DNA of 64,000 nucleotides, from NCBI GenBank assembly GCA_026004215.1, contig BPIR01000001.1, positions 62,001 through 126,000 on the forward strand, given 5' to 3'. A program made the position numbers and the translations under genes. This DNA comes from Candidatus Binatia bacterium (GTDB taxonomy: Bacteria > Desulfobacterota > Binatia > HRBIN30). This document shows positions 18,967 to 28,331 of this stretch, in pieces (within the stretch, counting starts at the first letter, position 1; the number at the start of each line of letters is the position of its first letter). A model generated the notes under the pieces. That model was not told the DNA's origin, did not search any database, and saw only the letters and a program-made list of their open reading frames with translations.

Positions 18967-20373
18967 ATGGGAAAAACTTTGCTGCAGAAGGTTTGGGAGG
19001 CTCACACGGTTCGAGAATTACCTTCCGGGCAAACACAGCTTTTCATCGGCCTCCATTTGATTCACGAAGTGACCAGCCCCCAGGCGTTCCAAATGCTCCG
19101 CGAGCAAGGGCTACGCGTACTTTTTCCGGAGCGCACGTTTGCGACGGTGGATCACATCATCCCTACGGATACCCGGCGGCGTCCGTACGCCGACGCCCAG
19201 GCCGAAGGCATGATGACGGCCATCGAGAAAAATTGCGCGGAGTTCGGCATCCGGTTCTTTCAGGCAAACAGCGGTTACCAGGGGATCGTCCATGTTCTCG
19301 GGCCGGAGCTCGGCCTCACCCAACCCGGTATGACTGTGGCCTGTGGCGATAGCCACACCAGCACGCACGGAGCGTTTGGCACGGTGGCCTTCGGCATCGG
19401 GACGAGCCAGGTTCGCGACGTTTTGGCCACGCAGTGCTTGGCGATCCAGCGGCCCAAGGTGCGGCGCGTAGTAGTGCAGGGCAAGCTCGGTCGTGGCGTG
19501 TATGCCAAGGACGTGATTCTCTACATCATTCGCAAGCTCGGTGTGAAAGGCGGGGTGGGGTATGCCTACGAATATGCCGGTGACGTGATTCATCGGATGT
19601 CGATGGAAGAACGAATGACCGTGTGCAACATGAGCATCGAGGGTGGGGCGCGCCTGGGCTACGTGAATCCTGACGAGATAACGTTTTCCTACTTGAAGGG
19701 CCGAGAATTCGCACCGCAAGGCGCAGCCTTCGACAAAGCTGTGGCATGGTGGCGTTCGATGGCGTCGGACCCGGATGCCCAGTACGACGAAGAGGTCACA
19801 TTCTTTGGCGAGGACATTGCGCCGACGGTGACCTGGGGGATCAACCCGGGCCAGGCCATCGGTGTGGACGAACCTGTGCCTCCGCCGGAAGTTTTTCCGC
19901 CTGACGAGCGCGAGGTTGCGGAAGATGCGTACGAATACATGGGGTTAAAGCCCGGCCAGGCCATTCGAGGCATGCGCATTGACGTGGCTTTTATTGGCTC
20001 GTGCACGAACGGACGGCTTTCCGACTTGCGCGAGGCAGCGAAGGTAGCCCGTTTGGGGAAAGTGAAGCCCCATGTGAAAGCTTTGGTTGTGCCCGGTTCG
20101 GAAAGCGTGGCCCGTGCCGCCGAAGCGGAAGGACTGCATGAAGTCTTCCGTGCTGCTGGCTTTGAGTGGAGACTGCCGGGCTGTTCGATGTGTTTGGCAA
20201 TGAATCCGGATAAGCTCGAGGATCGCCAGGTTTGTGCTTCTTCGAGCAATCGGAATTTCAAAGGGCGGCAGGGCAGCCCGAGGGGCCGAACGCTGTTGAT
20301 GAGCCCAGCTATGGTGGCGGCGGCAGCCATTGCCGGAGAGGTCGTAGACGTGCGCGAGGTTTTACCCGAGTGA
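18967..20373 (+). CDS. leuC: 3-isopropylmalate dehydratase large subunit
   Basis: 468-residue aconitase-family subunit for isopropylmalate isomerisation in leucine synthesis. The [4Fe-4S] cysteines sit in [11 protein letters not shown] and [25 protein letters not shown] and the final [12 protein letters not shown] are also typical. ATG 18967 follows GAGGAAGATCTG. It is followed by leuD after 17 bp. leuA and leuB are not nearby. The 275 bp upstream (18692-18966) showed no leader peptide or riboswitch that I can support. Confidence 0.95.
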   Translation: MGKTLLQKVWEAHTVRELPSGQTQLFIGLHLIHEVTSPQAFQMLREQGLRVLFPERTFATVDHIIPTDTRRRPYADAQAEGMMTAIEKNCAEFGIRFFQANSGYQGIVHVLGPELGLTQPGMTVACGDSHTSTHGAFGTVAFGIGTSQVRDVLATQCLAIQRPKVRRVVVQGKLGRGVYAKDVILYIIRKLGVKGGVGYAYEYAGDVIHRMSMEERMTVCNMSIEGGARLGYVNPDEITFSYLKGREFAPQGAAFDKAVAWWRSMASDPDAQYDEEVTFFGEDIAPTVTWGINPGQAIGVDEPVPPPEVFPPDEREVAEDAYEYMGLKPGQAIRGMRIDVAFIGSCTNGRLSDLREAAKVARLGKVKPHVKALVVPGSESVARAAEAEGLHEVFRAAGFEWRLPGCSMCLAMNPDKLEDRQVCASSSNRNFKGRQGSPRGRTLLMSPAMVAAAAIAGEVVDVREVLPE

Positions 20374-20390
20374 GCGGCGGGGTTAGGACG

Positions 20391-21005
20391 ATGGCAGAAC
20401 TGATCCGAATCGAAAAGGTTGTCGGTAAACCCATTCCCTTGCGGGGAAACGACATAGACACAGACCGCATCATCCCCGCTCGATTCATGAAAGTCGTGAC
20501 GTTCGAAGGGCTCGGGCAGTATTTGTTTTACGACGAGCGATTCGACGCCGACGGTCGCTCCAAGGGGCACGTACTCGATGACCCGCGCTTTGCCGCCAAG
20601 GGGCCGCGGATAGCGGTGGTAAACAAGAATTTTGGTTGCGGCTCCTCACGCGAGCACGCGCCCCAAGCGCTCCTTCGCTGGGGTGTGAAAGCGTTGGTTG
20701 GAGAGTCTTTTGCCGACATTTTTTTCGGAAACTGTGTGGCTCTCGGTATGCCCTGCGTGTGTGCGAGCGAGGACGACATCGCCTGGCTGCAGAAGGCCAT
20801 CGAAGAAGAGCCCGGCCACGATTTGGTGGTGGATTTGAAGTCCATGCTGGTGCATTATCGGGAGAGAACGATACCAGTCCAAATGTCCGAGGGAGCACGG
20901 CGCCAACTCCTGGAGGGCACGTGGGATGCGACCAGGATCTTGTTACAGGCAGAAGACGACATCCGCCGCACGGCTATGCGGCTGCCTTATGTACGCGGGT
21001 TTTGA
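20391..21005 (+). CDS. leuD: 3-isopropylmalate dehydratase small subunit
   Basis: 204-residue small (swivelling) subunit partnering LeuC. It shows GNDIDTDRIIPARFMK, the NKNFGCGSSREHAPQAL motif and GESFADIFFGNCVALGMP. ATG 20391 is preceded by GGTTAGGA. It is the second gene of a two-gene leuC-leuD unit. The strong match and normal length leave little doubt. Confidence 0.95.
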   Translation: MAELIRIEKVVGKPIPLRGNDIDTDRIIPARFMKVVTFEGLGQYLFYDERFDADGRSKGHVLDDPRFAAKGPRIAVVNKNFGCGSSREHAPQALLRWGVKALVGESFADIFFGNCVALGMPCVCASEDDIAWLQKAIEEEPGHDLVVDLKSMLVHYRERTIPVQMSEGARRQLLEGTWDATRILLQAEDDIRRTAMRLPYVRGF

Positions 21006-21051
21006 CGTGGCCGGTGAAGGCCGGATGCTGCGTCCGAGCGGGTAGTCTGCC

Positions 21052-21906
21052 GTGTCCTCCGACCCCTGGCCCGAGGGGCTGCACAAAGAGCGACTGCGCC
21101 TGCTGTACGAGCTCAATCGCGGCCTGACTACGTTCACGGACTTACGTTCCCTATTGAGTTACGCGACCGAGCAGGGGCGGTTGCTATTTCGCGCCGAGGG
21201 TTGTGCGATCTTGATGCTGGACGCGCAACGCAACGAGTTCTACTTCCCGGTCGCGAGCGACGCCGACGCGGCATCGGAGGCTCGCTTAGCGGAAATTCGC
21301 TTTCCGGCGGACCGGGGGATTGCCGGTTGGGTCTTGCAGCACGACCGCGCAGAGCTGGTAGCGGACACAGCGAAGGATGCGCGCTTTTTCCGGGGCATCG
21401 ACGCCCAGACCCAGATGACCACGCGTTCCCTGCTTTGTGCCCCGTTGCGTACCCGAACTGGCAATATCGGGGTGATCGAGGTGGTCAACCCGGCACCAGA
21501 GTTTCTTACGACAAGCGACTTAGAATTTTTGGAAACGGTTGCCGCGGATGTCGCAGTGGCGTGTGAAAAAGCACAATTATACGACCGGTTGCGAGGCGAG
21601 GTCATCGGCCTGCGGCAGGCGTGCCGTGTCGCTGGCGCCGTAGCCACGAGCCTAGGTTTGCTGGTCAGTGGTGCCTCGATGTTTGCCCACTTTGCTCGTG
21701 CTTTGCCGTTCAGCGAACTCGCGAGCCGTCCGGCCTTTGTATTGGGCCTGCTCGGCATCCTCGGCGGAGGGCTGCTTTACGCTATCGCCCAGGGGTGGTT
21801 GGTTCCTCGCACGGAGGAGGTGTCCCCGGGCACCGCAAGTGGAGGAAAATCTCTTGGTTTCCTTTCGGGCCGAGAATCGGCGACGGGCACTGGCCGAGGA
21901 CGTTGA
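21052..21906 (+). CDS. GAF-domain protein with two C-terminal membrane helices
   Basis: 284 residues from GTG 21052. A GAF domain spans about residues 20-175 (LLSYATEQGRLLFRAEGCAILM, PADRGIAGWVLQHD, RSLLCAPLRTRTGNIGVIEVVN). Two hydrophobic helices follow (VAGAVATSLGLLVSGASMF and FVLGLLGILGGGLLYAIAQG), then a short polar tail. No kinase, cyclase or GGDEF output domain is present, so it is a sensor without a visible output. The last 125 bp are antiparallel to the 3' end of tlyA. The C terminus lies in the overlap and may be poorly conserved. Confidence 0.75.
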   Translation: MSSDPWPEGLHKERLRLLYELNRGLTTFTDLRSLLSYATEQGRLLFRAEGCAILMLDAQRNEFYFPVASDADAASEARLAEIRFPADRGIAGWVLQHDRAELVADTAKDARFFRGIDAQTQMTTRSLLCAPLRTRTGNIGVIEVVNPAPEFLTTSDLEFLETVAADVAVACEKAQLYDRLRGEVIGLRQACRVAGAVATSLGLLVSGASMFAHFARALPFSELASRPAFVLGLLGILGGGLLYAIAQGWLVPRTEEVSPGTASGGKSLGFLSGRESATGTGRGR

Positions 21907-22555
21907 ACCCCAACTCCCGTGCCGTCTGTGCAACACTGAGCACGGCTTGCTCTCGTAACGTAGGATCTCGCACAACCCCGCCAGATCCCACGTTGCCGCG
22001 CCCAACTTCGAACTGAGGCTTCACGAGTGCCAGTACATCTCCGCCTGCCTTCACGCAGCGCAGGAGGTTGGGCAGGAGTAACTTGAGAGAAATGAAGGAT
22101 ACGTCCACAGTCGCCAGGTCGGGTGGCGAGGGCCACGAGGGAGGCGAGAAGAATCGAAAATTTGTTCTTTCGAAGAGCGTAACCTTCGGGTGTTGGCGAA
22201 GCCTCCAAGCAAATTGGCCATAGCCGACGTCGATGGCGTAAACATGTGCGGCACCTCGTTGCAAAAGGCAGTCGGTGAAGCCGCCGGTGGACGCGCCGAC
22301 ATCGAGGCAGACGCGGTTTTGCACGGAGACGCAGAACCGATCGAGTGCCGATGCAAGCTTGAGACCCCCGCGACTGACAAACGGGATGTCCTCTTCCTTC
22401 ACCTCGATCGGGGCATTGGCATTCACGAGAGTACCGGCCTTGCTCACTCGCTGGCCGGAGACAAGGACAGCCCCCGCCCAAATCAGGCGCTGAGCCCGTT
22501 CCCGGCTAGAAACCAACCCGCGATCGACGAGGAGCTTGTCAATCCGAACACGCAT
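21782..22555 (-). CDS. tlyA: TlyA-family rRNA 2'-O-methyltransferase
   Basis: 257 residues: an N-terminal S4 RNA-binding domain (RIDKLLVDRGLVSSRERAQRL) and an FtsJ/RrmJ-like methyltransferase with LDVGASTGGFTD, DVSFISL and ALVKPQFEVGR. The family methylates cytidine 2'-OH in 16S/23S rRNA; the older name is haemolysin A. It is last of the minus-strand operon, starting 9 bp after ispA. The C-terminal segment overlaps the convergent GAF gene by 125 bp. Confidence 0.92.
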   Translation of the reverse strand: MRVRIDKLLVDRGLVSSRERAQRLIWAGAVLVSGQRVSKAGTLVNANAPIEVKEEDIPFVSRGGLKLASALDRFCVSVQNRVCLDVGASTGGFTDCLLQRGAAHVYAIDVGYGQFAWRLRQHPKVTLFERTNFRFFSPPSWPSPPDLATVDVSFISLKLLLPNLLRCVKAGGDVLALVKPQFEVGRGNVGSGGVVRDPTLREQAVLSVAQTARELGFNVLGQCPSPILGPKGNQEIFLHLRCPGTPPPCEEPTTPGR

Positions 22556-22564
22556 AACGTTGCA

Positions 22565-23458
22565 CTATGCAACCGAGGCGCGAGCCCCGATCAATTGCGC
22601 AATTTGCCGTAGCGGCTCGGCGCTTTCACCGAAAGACGCGAGTTCTGCCGACGCCAGCTCTAGCAGTTCGCGCGCTCGTTGCTTGGAGGCCGGCAAGCCC
22701 AACACTGCCGGAAAAGTTGCCTTGTGATGCTTGCGATCGCCACCGGCGAACTTGCCGGTTGTTTGAAGGGATCCTTCTTCGTCCAGGATGTCGTCTGCGA
22801 TTTGAAACGCCAGCCCGAGGAATTCACCGTAGCGCGTGAGGTGCCGCAATTGGCCGGTCCTCGCGCCCCCGAGGATCGCGCCTGTGCGAACGGCGACACG
22901 GATGAGTTCGCCCGTTTTGCGGACGTGGATAAATTCCACCAAGGGTAAGTCGGCTTGGAGATCTTCGGCATCCATGTCAGCGGCCTGACCTCCCACCATG
23001 CCCCGAGCTCCCGCGGCCGTGGCAACCTCGGTAAGCACCTGCAAAGCGCGGCGTTGCGGTACGCCTGCCTGAAGCGCCGCTTCCCCCATGATGCGAAAAG
23101 CCTCGGTGAGCAAGGCGTCGCCGGCGAGGATAGCGAGGGCCTCCCCGAACACCACGTGGTTGGTCGGCCTGCCGCGGCGAAGTTCGTCGTTATCCATGGC
23201 CGGCAAATCATCGTGAATCAGGGAGTAGGTATGAATCATTTCGATTGCACAAGCGAAAGGCAGCACCACGTCGGCCCGGCCGCCCACGGCTTCGCAAGCG
23301 GCAAGCGATAAGATCGGGCGCAATCGCTTGCCGCCACCCAGCAGGCTGTAACGCATGGCTTCGATCAGGCGATCAGGGGGATTGGCCGCTGGTAGGTATT
23401 CATCCAAAGCACGGTCAATCAGCCGCCGTTTTTTCTCGAGGTACTGGTCGAGCCGCAC
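22565..23458 (-). CDS. ispA: Polyprenyl (farnesyl/geranylgeranyl) diphosphate synthase
   Basis: 297-residue prenyltransferase condensing IPP with allylic diphosphates. The first aspartate motif is HDDLPAMDND (D83, D84, D89) and the second is QIADDILDEEG; GGGKRLRPIL binds IPP. The DDx4D form fits bacterial FPP/GGPP synthases. The GTG start at 23458 uses an AAGGAG site made from the last codons of xseB. Products feed isoprenoids such as carotenoids; chain length cannot be set from sequence by eye. Confidence 0.93.
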   Translation of the reverse strand: MRLDQYLEKKRRLIDRALDEYLPAANPPDRLIEAMRYSLLGGGKRLRPILSLAACEAVGGRADVVLPFACAIEMIHTYSLIHDDLPAMDNDELRRGRPTNHVVFGEALAILAGDALLTEAFRIMGEAALQAGVPQRRALQVLTEVATAAGARGMVGGQAADMDAEDLQADLPLVEFIHVRKTGELIRVAVRTGAILGGARTGQLRHLTRYGEFLGLAFQIADDILDEEGSLQTTGKFAGGDRKHHKATFPAVLGLPASKQRARELLELASAELASFGESAEPLRQIAQLIGARASVA

Positions 23459-23462
23459 TCGC

Positions 23463-23705
23463 TCACTCCTTGACGGACTCCGGGAGGGGGCTGAGTTGGA
23501 TCTCGCCGGCGGGCGCGCGCGTCAATACCTCGACGCGAGCCTCGACTTGGGTGAGTCGTTCGTTCAAGGCCTTAACGAGTCGAATCCCTTCTTCGAAGGC
23601 CGCAAGCGCGTCTTCCAACGACAGGTCGCCCCGTTCGAGTCGCCGGACGACATCCTCGAGTGCACGCATAGATTCTTCGAACGACTCTAGGGTTGAGTGT
23701 TCCAT
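23463..23705 (-). CDS. xseB: Exodeoxyribonuclease VII small subunit
   Basis: 80 residues with the XseB pattern FEESMRALEDVVRRLERGDLS and LEDALAAFEEGIRLVKALNE, a helical hairpin packing on XseA. It lies 17 bp after xseA and 4 bp before ispA. Together with XseA it forms the single-strand DNA exonuclease VII. Confidence 0.92.
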   Translation of the reverse strand: MEHSTLESFEESMRALEDVVRRLERGDLSLEDALAAFEEGIRLVKALNERLTQVEARVEVLTRAPAGEIQLSPLPESVKE

Positions 23706-23722
23706 GGCGGACCTCTCCTCTT

Positions 23723-24943
23723 CTAGCTTTGCGTTTCCCGCACCTCAGCAGTCGCTCGACCGCGGGCAAATTGCACGTGCACGGCGTCGCCTGGGGAAAG
23801 AGTGGAGGCATCGCGAACAATTTCGCCCGACGTCGAGTGCTTTACGATGGCATAGCCTCGTTCCAACACCGCCAGTGGGTTGAGGGCGGCGAGCCGGTCG
23901 GCGAGGGCCCGCAAGTGCTGCCGGTAGTGTTCGATCCTCCGAGCCATGGCCAGTTGGGCGCGCTCGGCGAGTTCGTCGAGCCGCAGGCGGAGATTTTCTA
24001 CCGTGTGGCGCGGATCGCGCAAGCGTTGCGCGAGTTGTTCCAGCCGCTGCCGATGCAACATCAGCAGCCGAGTAAATGCTGTGACGAGTAGCCGCCGCTG
24101 CTGGGCGACACGCGCCCGCAGCTCGTCGAAGTCCGGCACCACCATTGTGGCGGCGGCCGTCGGTGTGGGTGCACGAGCATCGGCAACCAAATCGGCAATC
24201 GTGTAGTCGATTTCGTGCCCCACGGCTGAAACCACCGGAACACGGCAACCAGCAATCGCGCGCGCAACTCCTTCGTCATTGAAGGCCCATAAATCTTCTT
24301 TTGACCCGCCACCACGCCCCACGATGATGACCTCGACCTCGGGAAGTTGTTGCAAGTCGTCCAAAGCGGCGATGATCTCCAGGGGCGCTTCCTTTCCCTG
24401 GACCCGCACCGGCCGGATCACCACGCGTACATGGGGAAAGCGCTTGCGCAGTACAGTGAGAATGTCGCGGATGGCCGCGCCGGTGAGCGCAGTGACAATG
24501 CCGATGCAACGCGGGAGAAAGGGCAGGGGGCGTTTGCGTTCCGCAGCAAACAGCCCCTCTGCGTGCAGCCGCTGCTTGAGCTGTTCCAGCGCGAGCTGTG
24601 CGCTGCCGATACCAACGGGTTCCATGTACTCCACATAAAGCTGCAAACTCCCTCGCGCTTCGTACATGCTGATGTGGCCGCGAACGAGCACCTTGAGGCC
24701 ATCCTCGGGCGTGAAGCTGAGGCTTCGGTTCACCCCTCTGAACATGACTGCGGCAATCTGGGCCGCCTCGTCCTTCAAGATGAAGTAATAGTGCCCGGAA
24801 CTGGGGACCCGAAAATTCGAGACTTCCCCCACGACCCAGACCGTGTCGATTTGACTTTCCAGGGTCTGCCGGATGAGCTGGGTCAGCTCAGTCACGGTGA
24901 AAACCGGAACGACCCCAGGTAGCGGTGCATCGGCCTGCGCCAT
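23723..24943 (-). CDS. xseA: Exodeoxyribonuclease VII large subunit
   Basis: 406 residues with an N-terminal OB fold (VWVVGEVSNFRVPSSGHYYF) and the catalytic core (GRGGGSKEDLWAFNDEGVARAI, PVVSAVGHEIDYTIADLVAD), then a long helical C-terminal region for XseB binding. ATG 24943 is used; a TTG at 24961 would add six residues and overlap the upstream stop. It degrades single-stranded DNA in mismatch repair and recombination. Confidence 0.93.
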   Translation of the reverse strand: MAQADAPLPGVVPVFTVTELTQLIRQTLESQIDTVWVVGEVSNFRVPSSGHYYFILKDEAAQIAAVMFRGVNRSLSFTPEDGLKVLVRGHISMYEARGSLQLYVEYMEPVGIGSAQLALEQLKQRLHAEGLFAAERKRPLPFLPRCIGIVTALTGAAIRDILTVLRKRFPHVRVVIRPVRVQGKEAPLEIIAALDDLQQLPEVEVIIVGRGGGSKEDLWAFNDEGVARAIAGCRVPVVSAVGHEIDYTIADLVADARAPTPTAAATMVVPDFDELRARVAQQRRLLVTAFTRLLMLHRQRLEQLAQRLRDPRHTVENLRLRLDELAERAQLAMARRIEHYRQHLRALADRLAALNPLAVLERGYAIVKHSTSGEIVRDASTLSPGDAVHVQFARGRATAEVRETQS

Positions 24944-24957
24944 TGAAAAGTTACCTA

Positions 24958-26154
24958 TCAAAACCCATCCGGCTGTGACAGAGTAAGGCCGGCCAAGGCC
25001 GAAGCCGGGACAATTTCGATCCCGGCTTCGCGAAAACGCGGGAGCGCTTCGCGAAGGATACCGAGCCCTTCAGCATTCCCCGGTACCATTTCGAGGGCCT
25101 CCCCCGTGGTTTGCGCTCTGGCCAATGCACGGAAAACGCGTGCCGCGAGTAGCGTTGCATCGGTCTCGGAGCCAGCGTCGGGGGTTTCTATGGGCCGGCA
25201 GGCAACGCCCTTGGCTCGGAACCAGGAGCACGGGTCGCCCTCTCCGCGCGGATGGGCTTCGGCCCACAAGAGGCGTCGCGCCGGAGCCAGCACCTCCCTG
25301 AGCTCTCGAAGTTCCTCGGGCCCGACAAGGTTGTGCTGCTCGGCGAAGACAAGGATTCCCGCGGCATCGGCTAGCTGTTTTTGTGCCTCTGCGAGCGATG
25401 CCCGCCACGTTTGTGTCCAATCGCCTTCCGATTGATAGCGGGTGCCGGAACGGGTCGGCGGTGCCCCGGGTGCTCTGCGCGTTTCTTCGGGTACGAAATC
25501 CCAGTCGACCTCGATCCAGGCCTCTGCCCCTGCAAGCCGGATTTGTTCGCGAATGACATCGGAAAATGGTTCAGACGGCCGAACAGCGAAACTAAGGTTG
25601 GCGCCCAGTGCGAGGAACTGGCGTGCGAGGGACATGTCGGTACCGAGGTGGGCGACCAGGAAGGCAATGCGAGGGGGGCGGTCTAGCCAATGAAAGCGAA
25701 ATGTGTGGGTGCGCAGGCCGGCAATCCCGAGGTGAATCTCGAGCGCTTGGGGGCGGTCGTCCGTGTGTACGTTCAACGCCGGGAACTCGTCGCGAAGGCC
25801 GAGGAACGGGCGGGTTAGCGGTGCAATATCCATTTGCCGCGGCAAGGAGATCTCGTAGGTCCGATGCACCCATTGCAGTCCCGGTCCTCCCAGAATTTCC
25901 TCTGTGGGAGTCGGCAGAGGCACAGGAAAGTCCAAGTCGGAAACGCGCACCGTGACGCGTGCAGCCTCTGCGAGCAGGACCTCTTCCTGGATGGCGGGAG
26001 TGCCGAGCGACGTCGTTTGAGGACTCGCCGGCAACGGTGGCGTTTTACTGGATTTCAAGAGCGTCAGGTCGGCGTACACGACCGCCCCGAAGCCGAGCAT
26101 CAGGAGTAGGCGGAAGGGGGCGAAAGGTCCGAACAGCCGTGGTGAAGATCGCAC
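24958..26154 (-). CDS. Divergent polysaccharide deacetylase family protein, catalytic Asp lost
   Basis: 398 residues. An N-terminal membrane anchor (FRLLLMLGFGAVVYADLTLL), then a domain resembling the divergent polysaccharide deacetylase family (formerly DUF610): RIAFLVAHLGTDMSLARQFL and ANLSFAVRPSEPFS, and a late ILREALPRFREAGIEIVPAS. In active relatives the first strand ends in DDLG; here it is AHLG, so the metal-binding aspartates are missing. In other genomes this family sits next to a carboxy-terminal protease and EnvC-like amidase activators, as it does with ctpA here. A non-enzymatic envelope role is likely. Confidence 0.7.
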   Translation of the reverse strand: MRSSPRLFGPFAPFRLLLMLGFGAVVYADLTLLKSSKTPPLPASPQTTSLGTPAIQEEVLLAEAARVTVRVSDLDFPVPLPTPTEEILGGPGLQWVHRTYEISLPRQMDIAPLTRPFLGLRDEFPALNVHTDDRPQALEIHLGIAGLRTHTFRFHWLDRPPRIAFLVAHLGTDMSLARQFLALGANLSFAVRPSEPFSDVIREQIRLAGAEAWIEVDWDFVPEETRRAPGAPPTRSGTRYQSEGDWTQTWRASLAEAQKQLADAAGILVFAEQHNLVGPEELRELREVLAPARRLLWAEAHPRGEGDPCSWFRAKGVACRPIETPDAGSETDATLLAARVFRALARAQTTGEALEMVPGNAEGLGILREALPRFREAGIEIVPASALAGLTLSQPDGF

Positions 26155-26213
26155 CGCAGCTCACACACAAAGAGGCAAGAGCCGACCCACGGCAGTGTTC
26201 GTGTCCAATGCCC

Positions 26214-27572
26214 TTATTGTGTGCGTCCCGCAACGACGGTTTTAAACACGTTCCAGCTCTTCAGTAGCTCTAAGGCGCGGTCGAGCTGCGGATCTCGCCC
26301 GAGTTCTCCTTCACGGACCTGTGCTGCCTCCGGAGTGGGCGGCTCTTCGCCTTCTTGTTCGTCTTCGAGGCTCGGCTCTTCCCGATCCCTTGGGGCACGC
26401 AAGTGTCGGGGCAAGTTTTCCTCGCGGATCCGTGGTGCGCCAGGCCCGGCTACAGGCGCCAAGGTGGCGGGGTTTTCGAACACGATGTCCGGTGTAATTC
26501 CCGTGGCTTGAATCGAGCGACCATTGGGCGTGTAGTAACGGGCGGTGGTCAGGCGAATCGCGGAATTTTCTTCCAGAGGAAGAATCGTTTGGACCGAGCC
26601 CTTTCCGAAAGTCTGCGTTCCCAGCACCAGGGCGCGACGGTGATCTTGCAGTGCGCCCGCGACAATTTCCGATGCGCTGGCGCTTCCGCTGTTCACGAGC
26701 ACGATCATTGGGAAGTCCGTATGGGATCCATCCTTGTGCGCAAAGTACTTCTGCTTTTGGGATTCCAGACGGCCATCGGTGTAAACGACCAAGCCGGAAT
26801 CGATAAACTCATCGGCCACTTTGATTGCTTGGGTCAGCAACCCGCCCGGATTGTTGCGCAAGTCGAGGATCAAACCGGACAAAGGTGCCCCGTTCTCCTG
26901 CTCGAGCTTCGTTAACGCTTTTTGGAGGTCGTCATCCGTCCGTTCCTGGAATTGCGTGATCCGAACATACGCGTAGCCCTTTTCGAGCAGCCGAGCCTTG
27001 ACGCTTTGAATCTTGATGATCTCACGCGTGAGGGTGAGCTCGATTGGCTTCATCACGCCCTCACGCCGAATGGTCAGACGCACCTTGGTGCCTGGGGTAC
27101 CGCGCATGCGGCGCACCGCCTCGGTCAGAGGCATGTCCTTGGTGAACTCCTCATCGATCTTGATGATTTGGTCGCCAGGCTTGATGCCCGCCCGGTATGC
27201 AGGCGTGTCCTCGATTGGCGAGACGACCGTCAGCACATTGTTGCGAATGGTAATCTCGATACCCAGACCGCCAAAAGTTCCGCGGGTGTCTACTTGGAGT
27301 TCTTTGTAGGACTCTGGGGGGAGATACGCGCTGTGCGGATCGAGAGCGGCCAGCATTCCGGTGATGGCTCCCTCGATCAATTGCTTGGTCGTCACCGGAT
27401 CCACGTAGTTTCGTTGGACCAAGGTGAGCACGTTGGTGAACACTTCGATGCTGTCGTACGTGTCCTTGGCAACGGCAAGGACACGGCCAACCGTATATGT
27501 TCCCACCCAAACGGTAGTGCTCAGGATGATTCCCCACGCGAATCCGGAAAGCCAATGGGTGCGCCGTTTCAT
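26214..27572 (-). CDS. ctpA: Carboxy-terminal processing protease (S41)
   Basis: 452 residues: N-terminal membrane anchor (WGIILSTTVWVGTYTVG), a PDZ domain (about 95-180; GGLGIEITIRNNVLTVVSPI), and the S41 serine/lysine protease core with LRNNPGGLL, the nucleophile region NSGSASASE (about 294-302) and FGKGSVQT (K324). The C terminus is acidic and Pro-rich. A periplasmic processing role is expected. ATG 27572 is preceded by AGAAAGG; the frame runs to 27641. It is first gene of the operon ctpA - deacetylase-like - xseA - xseB - ispA - tlyA. Confidence 0.93.
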   Translation of the reverse strand: MKRRTHWLSGFAWGIILSTTVWVGTYTVGRVLAVAKDTYDSIEVFTNVLTLVQRNYVDPVTTKQLIEGAITGMLAALDPHSAYLPPESYKELQVDTRGTFGGLGIEITIRNNVLTVVSPIEDTPAYRAGIKPGDQIIKIDEEFTKDMPLTEAVRRMRGTPGTKVRLTIRREGVMKPIELTLTREIIKIQSVKARLLEKGYAYVRITQFQERTDDDLQKALTKLEQENGAPLSGLILDLRNNPGGLLTQAIKVADEFIDSGLVVYTDGRLESQKQKYFAHKDGSHTDFPMIVLVNSGSASASEIVAGALQDHRRALVLGTQTFGKGSVQTILPLEENSAIRLTTARYYTPNGRSIQATGITPDIVFENPATLAPVAGPGAPRIREENLPRHLRAPRDREEPSLEDEQEGEEPPTPEAAQVREGELGRDPQLDRALELLKSWNVFKTVVAGRTQ

Positions 27573-27743
27573 GTACACGACCGACCTTTCTCTAGGAACG
27601 ATTTGCGGGGGGCTTATAACCGAACCGATGGGGGTGCACAATTTGTTCGCGTGGGAAGTACCCGAACCGGTGCAGCCGGTTTGCCGAGCACGCGCAAAAA
27701 CCTCTTGGTCGAGCCGTTCTGCTCGCTAAACTGTGGAAACGTC

Positions 27744-28331
27744 ATGACCGTGAATTCAAAGCTCTTGCAACGGAACCTTACCGAATTTTTCCGCGAGCTC
27801 CTGCAAAGCGCCATGCAGGCTCAGGCTGTTCGATCGAGCGAGGACGTGGAATTTTACCTTGTGAAGCTGTTGGAGCATTTTGCGCATCCGACGCGCCGGC
27901 TGGGGGACCGCCCCCTCGCGCTAGATTACTTAGAGGCTTTCCATATGCCGATGCCGCATCGGTATGGAAAGCTGAAGCACGTCGGCGATACCGCACTGTT
28001 CATGGCAGGGGTCTTCATCGAGGCGTTGCATCGCAAAATTGTAAGTTCCGACTATTACACCCAGCTCGGTCGCACGGCCTACTCTCATCTGGCACGCCTT
28101 GCAGGTACGAGCAGCGCCCACCCAAGGGATCTTTTTGCGGAACTTGCCGATCTCTTTCCGGAGTTGGTGAGAGTGCTGGCTGAAATTAGTTTCCGGGATC
28201 TATTCCCCGGTGACGAGCACGCACTTCGCGCATACACGCGCTGGCTTTACACGCGCAGTGAAGTGGATGCACGCTGGCTCATGAAGCAGGGTTTGATTCC
28301 GTATGTACCCCCGAAGGGCCTGACGCACTAA
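27744..28331 (+). CDS. Conserved helical protein of unknown function
   Basis: 195 residues from ATG 27744, divergent from ctpA (171 bp between starts). All helical by eye: TEFFRELLQSAMQAQAV, VEFYLVKLLEHFAHP, GKLKHVGDTALFMAGVFIEAL, SSDYYTQLGRTAYSHLARL. Proteins with this pattern (FYLVxLL, GDxxLFxxGxF) occur widely in deltaproteobacteria-like genomes as uncharacterised proteins, from memory. No catalytic motif, signal or membrane helix is visible. The 3' end overlaps the convergent methyltransferase by 53 bp. The open frame extends far upstream, antisense to ctpA; only the part from 27744 is credible. Confidence 0.75.
   Translation: MTVNSKLLQRNLTEFFRELLQSAMQAQAVRSSEDVEFYLVKLLEHFAHPTRRLGDRPLALDYLEAFHMPMPHRYGKLKHVGDTALFMAGVFIEALHRKIVSSDYYTQLGRTAYSHLARLAGTSSAHPRDLFAELADLFPELVRVLAEISFRDLFPGDEHALRAYTRWLYTRSEVDARWLMKQGLIPYVPPKGLTH

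Noticed and set aside
26922-27743. Upstream extension of the helical unknown protein
   Set aside because: Antisense to the conserved ctpA; protein composition changes sharply and no motif is visible before 27744.
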